From Spirochaetaceae bacterium (GTDB lineage Bacteria > Spirochaetota > Spirochaetia > Treponematales > Breznakiellaceae): a DNA stretch of 16,292 nt. Every line of letters begins with the position of its first letter. Position 1 is the first letter of the stretch. A program made the position numbers and the translations under genes. The DNA lies in the NCBI GenBank assembly GCA_031284085.1, contig JAITAM010000193.1, forward strand, positions 1-16,292, given 5' to 3'. Shown here piece after piece: positions 13,242 to 16,292 of this stretch. The notes under the pieces are model-generated. The model did not search any database and was not told where the DNA came from. It worked only from the letters and a program-made list of their open reading frames with translations.

Positions 13242-16076
13242 TTACGCTTTGATACGTTCCAGCATCCGCTTTAGAAAATGTCCGGTATAGGAACGCTCAA
13301 AGCACGCAAGTTCCTCCGGTGTGCCGGTTGCAATAATCTCACCGCCGCGCTCACCTCCTTCCGGCCCTAAATCAATGAGGTGATCGGCTTGCAAGAGAAC
13401 GTCAAGGTCATGTTCTATCATAACAACGGAGTTGCCCTGATCAACCAGCCGTTGAATGACGGCCATGAGCTGTTTAACATCGGCAAAATGCAGCCCTGTG
13501 GTCGGTTCGTCCAGAATATAAAAGGTTTTGCCAGTGGAGCGTTTTGACAACTCCAACGCAAGTTTTACCCGCTGCGCCTCTCCGCCTGAAAGACTGAGCG
13601 CCGACTGCCCCAGTTGCACATAACCCAAGCCCACCGACAGAAGCGTTTCCATCTTCCGTGCAATGTGTGGGATAGAACAAAAGAAATCCGAAGCCTCTTC
13701 AATGGTCATATCAAGCACGTCTGCTATATTCTTTCCCTTGAAACGAATCTCCAGTGTTTCTTTGTTAAAACGCTTCCCTTGACATAGATCGCACGTAACG
13801 TAGACATCAGGCAGGAAATTCATCTCTATAGTAATGGTCCCCGCGCCGTCGCAATGCTCGCAGCGCCCGCCCTTGACATTAAAAGAAAAGCGCCCGGCCT
13901 TGTAACCCCGCATCTTTGCTTCAGGAAGATCGGCAAAAAGATCACGAATACCTGAAAAGACGCCAACATAAGTCGCGGGGTTAGAACGCGGCGTTCTCCC
14001 TATAGGCGCTTGATCAATGGCAATAACCTTGTCTATATACTCAGTCCCGACTATCTCTTGGTAAGACCCTTCCTGCCGCGTCGAAGAACGCTGCACTCGG
14101 TTCATCAGAGCCGGATACAAAACATCCGAGAGCAAGGTTGATTTACCGGAACCGGATACACCCGTTATGCACGTAAACGTACCAAGAGGGATTTCCGCCG
14201 TGATATTCTTTAGATTATGCTGGCGCACACCGCTTATGCGTATCCGGTTACCGTTGCCGGCTCTCCTCTGTGCAGGCAGCTCCATAGTTAAAGTGCCGGC
14301 GAGATACTGCCCCGTAAGGCTTTGCGCAACTTGCATAACCTGCTGCGGACTCCCCTGCGCCACAACGTATCCGCCATGCACACCTGCGCCCGGCCCAAGG
14401 TCGACAAGGTAGTCTGCGGTACGAAGAGTCTGTTCATCATGCTCAACAACAATGAGCGTATTACCGAGGTTGCGCAAATAAAGCAGCGTGTCGATGAGGC
14501 GCTGGTTATCGCGCTGGTGCAGACCTATGGACGGCTCATCCAAAATGTAAAGTACCCCGACAAGGCTTGAGCCTATCTGTGTGGCAAGCCGAATACGCTG
14601 CGCTTCGCCTCCTGAAAGCGTCGATGCCGCACGCTCCAGCGTCAGATATTCTAGCCCTACATTTTGTAAAAACCCAAGGCGCGCCTTAATTTCTTTCAGG
14701 ATTTGAAAAGCGATCTGCTCTTCTGTTGTACTAAGCTGCAGCTCTGTAAAAAAGCGCAGGGTATCCGAGACCGACATACTCGATAATTCCCAGATATTCT
14801 TATTACCAACCGTTACCGCAAGCACTTCGGGCTTGAAACGCTTGCCGCCGCAAAGTGGGCAGGGTTTCTGACTCATAAAGCGCTCTAGAAAGTCTTTTAC
14901 TCCTTGCGATTGCGTTTCCTTATACCGGCGCTTCAGATCGGCTACTATACCGTGAAACCGCGTCGTATATTCAAAATGCCCGGTTTTATCACGGTTTTCA
15001 TAGTGGACATCAATGCGTTCATCACTGCCATAGAGAATCGCCTCTTGGTATTGTTTGGGCAGGTCTGCAAACGGGGTGTCGAGGCTGAACTTATAATGAT
15101 TAGCAAGGCTTTCAAATCGGCTTCTATGCCAAGAAGACTCAGGGTTATAGGGAACAATGCCGCCTTCATTAAAAGAAAGAGAGGGGTCAGGGATAAGAAG
15201 CGCAGGATCGAATTCCATCTTTGCGCCCAACCCTGAACATTCAGGACAAGCGCCTAAAGGATTATTAAACGAAAAGAGCCGCGGCTGCAATTCCGGAATA
15301 GAGATACCGCACTCTGGGCAGGCATTGTTCTGTGAGAAAAAATGCTCCGTGCAATCGCCGTCCTCTCCGGTAATTACCAGCATGATCCCGCCTGCCGCCT
15401 GCAAAGCCGTTTCCACCGAATCGGCAAGCCGCGTGCGCACCTGTTCTCCAATTATCAGCCGGTCAACCACGATTTCAATCGTATGCTTTTTTTGTTTATC
15501 CGGTTTGATAGGGTCATCAAGGCTCATCATAAGCCCGTCGACTCTGAGGCGGGCAAAGCCGGCTTTTTTTGCCTCATCAATGGTTTTGTGGTGTTCGCCT
15601 TTTTTTCCACGAATAACCGGTGCAAGAATCTGCACTTTCGTGCCGGTGCCGAATGCAAGAATAGCCGCGATGATCTGGTCGACCGGCTGCTCACGGATTT
15701 CCCTGCCGCAGGAAGGACAATGAGGCACACCGATACGAGCGAAAAGAAGCCGGTAATAGTCGTGTATTTCGGTAACGGTGCCGACCGTAGAACGGGGATT
15801 GCGGTGGGTAGTTTTCTGTTCAATGGCGATTGCAGGGGATAGACCTTCAATATAATCAAGGTCAGGTTTATCCAATCTTCCTAAGAATTGTCTGGCATAC
15901 GAAGAGAGACTCTCCACATACCGTCTTTGACCTTCGGCAAAAATAGTATCGAAAGCCAAAGAACTTTTGCCGGAACCGGAAAGCCCTGAAATAACGATAA
16001 GTTTATCACGAGGTAATTCAACATCGATATTTTTAAGGTTGTGTTCACGCGCACCTTTAATAATAAGTTTGTCCAT
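13242..16076 (-). CDS. uvrA: Excinuclease ABC subunit A
   Basis: The damage-recognition ATPase of nucleotide excision repair; as a dimer it loads UvrB at lesions. The 944 aa show both ABC modules. First: Walker [10 protein letters not shown] at 31-39, signature [12 protein letters not shown] at 487-498, Walker [12 protein letters not shown] at 510-520. Second: GVSGSGKST at 639-647, [12 protein letters not shown] at 829-840, [11 protein letters not shown] at 853-863. The zinc modules are intact: C253/C256 with C277/C280, C406/C409, and C739/C742 with C762/C765. I chose ATG at 16076 ([17 protein letters not shown]), where the family starts; ATG at 16091 and TTG at 16100 are in-frame alternatives. 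No clear ribosome site precedes any of them. The RluA-like gene follows on the same strand. Confidence 0.97.
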   Translation of the reverse strand: MDKLIIKGAREHNLKNIDVELPRDKLIVISGLSGSGKSSLAFDTIFAEGQRRYVESLSSYARQFLGRLDKPDLDYIEGLSPAIAIEQKTTHRNPRSTVGTVTEIHDYYRLLFARIGVPHCPSCGREIREQPVDQIIAAILAFGTGTKVQILAPVIRGKKGEHHKTIDEAKKAGFARLRVDGLMMSLDDPIKPDKQKKHTIEIVVDRLIIGEQVRTRLADSVETALQAAGGIMLVITGEDGDCTEHFFSQNNACPECGISIPELQPRLFSFNNPLGACPECSGLGAKMEFDPALLIPDPSLSFNEGGIVPYNPESSWHRSRFESLANHYKFSLDTPFADLPKQYQEAILYGSDERIDVHYENRDKTGHFEYTTRFHGIVADLKRRYKETQSQGVKDFLERFMSQKPCPLCGGKRFKPEVLAVTVGNKNIWELSSMSVSDTLRFFTELQLSTTEEQIAFQILKEIKARLGFLQNVGLEYLTLERAASTLSGGEAQRIRLATQIGSSLVGVLYILDEPSIGLHQRDNQRLIDTLLYLRNLGNTLIVVEHDEQTLRTADYLVDLGPGAGVHGGYVVAQGSPQQVMQVAQSLTGQYLAGTLTMELPAQRRAGNGNRIRISGVRQHNLKNITAEIPLGTFTCITGVSGSGKSTLLSDVLYPALMNRVQRSSTRQEGSYQEIVGTEYIDKVIAIDQAPIGRTPRSNPATYVGVFSGIRDLFADLPEAKMRGYKAGRFSFNVKGGRCEHCDGAGTITIEMNFLPDVYVTCDLCQGKRFNKETLEIRFKGKNIADVLDMTIEEASDFFCSIPHIARKMETLLSVGLGYVQLGQSALSLSGGEAQRVKLALELSKRSTGKTFYILDEPTTGLHFADVKQLMAVIQRLVDQGNSVVMIEHDLDVLLQADHLIDLGPEGGERGGEIIATGTPEELACFERSYTGHFLKRMLERIKA

Positions 16077-16100
16077 AGCAAAGCGTAGCATAAAAACCAA

Positions 16101-16185
16101 CTACTATGGAAGTAGCACAACCCGCCCGCCAGCGGACTTCAGACTTTCGGCGCTGTTTTGGGCTTAGAGGTCTCAGGCCAGCCTG
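16101..16185. other. Short region upstream of uvrA
   Basis: This stretch must hold the uvrA promoter if the gene is transcribed locally, but no clear -35/-10 pair was found on the minus strand. On that strand a small hairpin, CTACT-TCCAT-AGTAG (about 16103-16117), is followed by TTGGTTTTT, which looks more like a weak terminator than a promoter. 16130-16185 has repeat-related sequence (CCCGCCAGCGG, AGAGGTCTCAGGCCAGCC). Confidence 0.35.
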
Positions 16186-16292
16186 TTTCAAAGGCTGTTC
16201 TATCGGAAGCGGAGGTACGGCTTTTTGCCCGCCAGCGGGTTTCAAAGGTTGTTGTATCGAGAGAGGTGTACGGCTTTTTGCCCGCCAGCGGG
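16186..16292 (+). repeat. Tandem pair of dispersed repeat family A
   Basis: Two head-to-tail units of 54 bp (16186-16239) and 53 bp (16240-16292). Both begin TTTCAAAGG, continue with TGT-GTATCG-like and GGT-TACGGCTTTTTGCC, and end in the palindrome CCCGCCAGCGGG. They are the reverse orientation of the copies at 8763-8850 and 12474-12546. The second unit ends exactly at the window edge, so the array may continue. Confidence 0.85.

Noticed and set aside
15157..15723. 188-codon plus-strand ORF opposite uvrA
   Set aside because: It is the antisense of a strongly conserved uvrA region and has no motif of its own.

Overview
The window looks like a spirochaete chromosome, most likely a Treponema of moderate (about 50%) GC. 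The reasons are a eukaryote-like hexokinase of the type found in treponemes, a Treponema-style DUF115 (MptE/Maf-like) protein, and a set of ordinary housekeeping genes separated by gaps rich in short repeats. The genus is inferred from protein resemblance only. No rRNA, tRNA, CRISPR array or phage gene was found.

Layout. 1-171 is the 3' end of an ion-channel gene. After a gap of about 550 bp comes hexokinase (726-2051) with its own promoter. An AT-rich leader (2052-2339) with possible RNA structure precedes a compact cluster: an 88-aa unknown protein, tsaE and tsaB (tRNA t6A modification), then a MATE-family exporter (to 5154). 5155-5749 is a scrap zone holding a decayed gene remnant, a 229-bp segment bounded by perfect 10-bp inverted repeats, and a dispersed repeat. 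A cellobiose 2-epimerase-like gene and a PfkB sugar kinase follow and overlap by 16 bp. A double hairpin with a T-run closes this pair. 7972-8757 is a nested tandem repeat that includes twelve consecutive 23-bp units carrying the palindrome CACGTG. Next come a membrane-anchored PpiC-type foldase (8980-10524) and a DUF115 protein (about 10579-12279). On the minus strand, uvrA (13242-16076) is followed by an RluA-family pseudouridine synthase (12468-13196), which converges on the DUF115 gene. The window ends in two tandem copies of the dispersed repeat, upstream of uvrA.

How the genes fit together. Hexokinase, the epimerase and the PfkB kinase point to uptake and phosphorylation of glucose, fructose or beta-glucan-derived disaccharides. 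TsaE/TsaB and the RluA-like enzyme modify RNA, UvrA acts in nucleotide excision repair, and the PpiC protein acts on protein folding outside the cytoplasmic membrane. The coding content is ordinary.

The unusual material lies in the gaps. There are two repeat families. One is palindrome-bearing and REP/BIME-like; it recurs at 5666-5726, 8763-8850, 12474-12546 and 16186-16292, and one copy encodes the C-terminus of the RluA-like protein. The other is built on GGTCTGACC/GGTCAGACC and forms both the inverted-repeat-bounded segment and the nested satellite.
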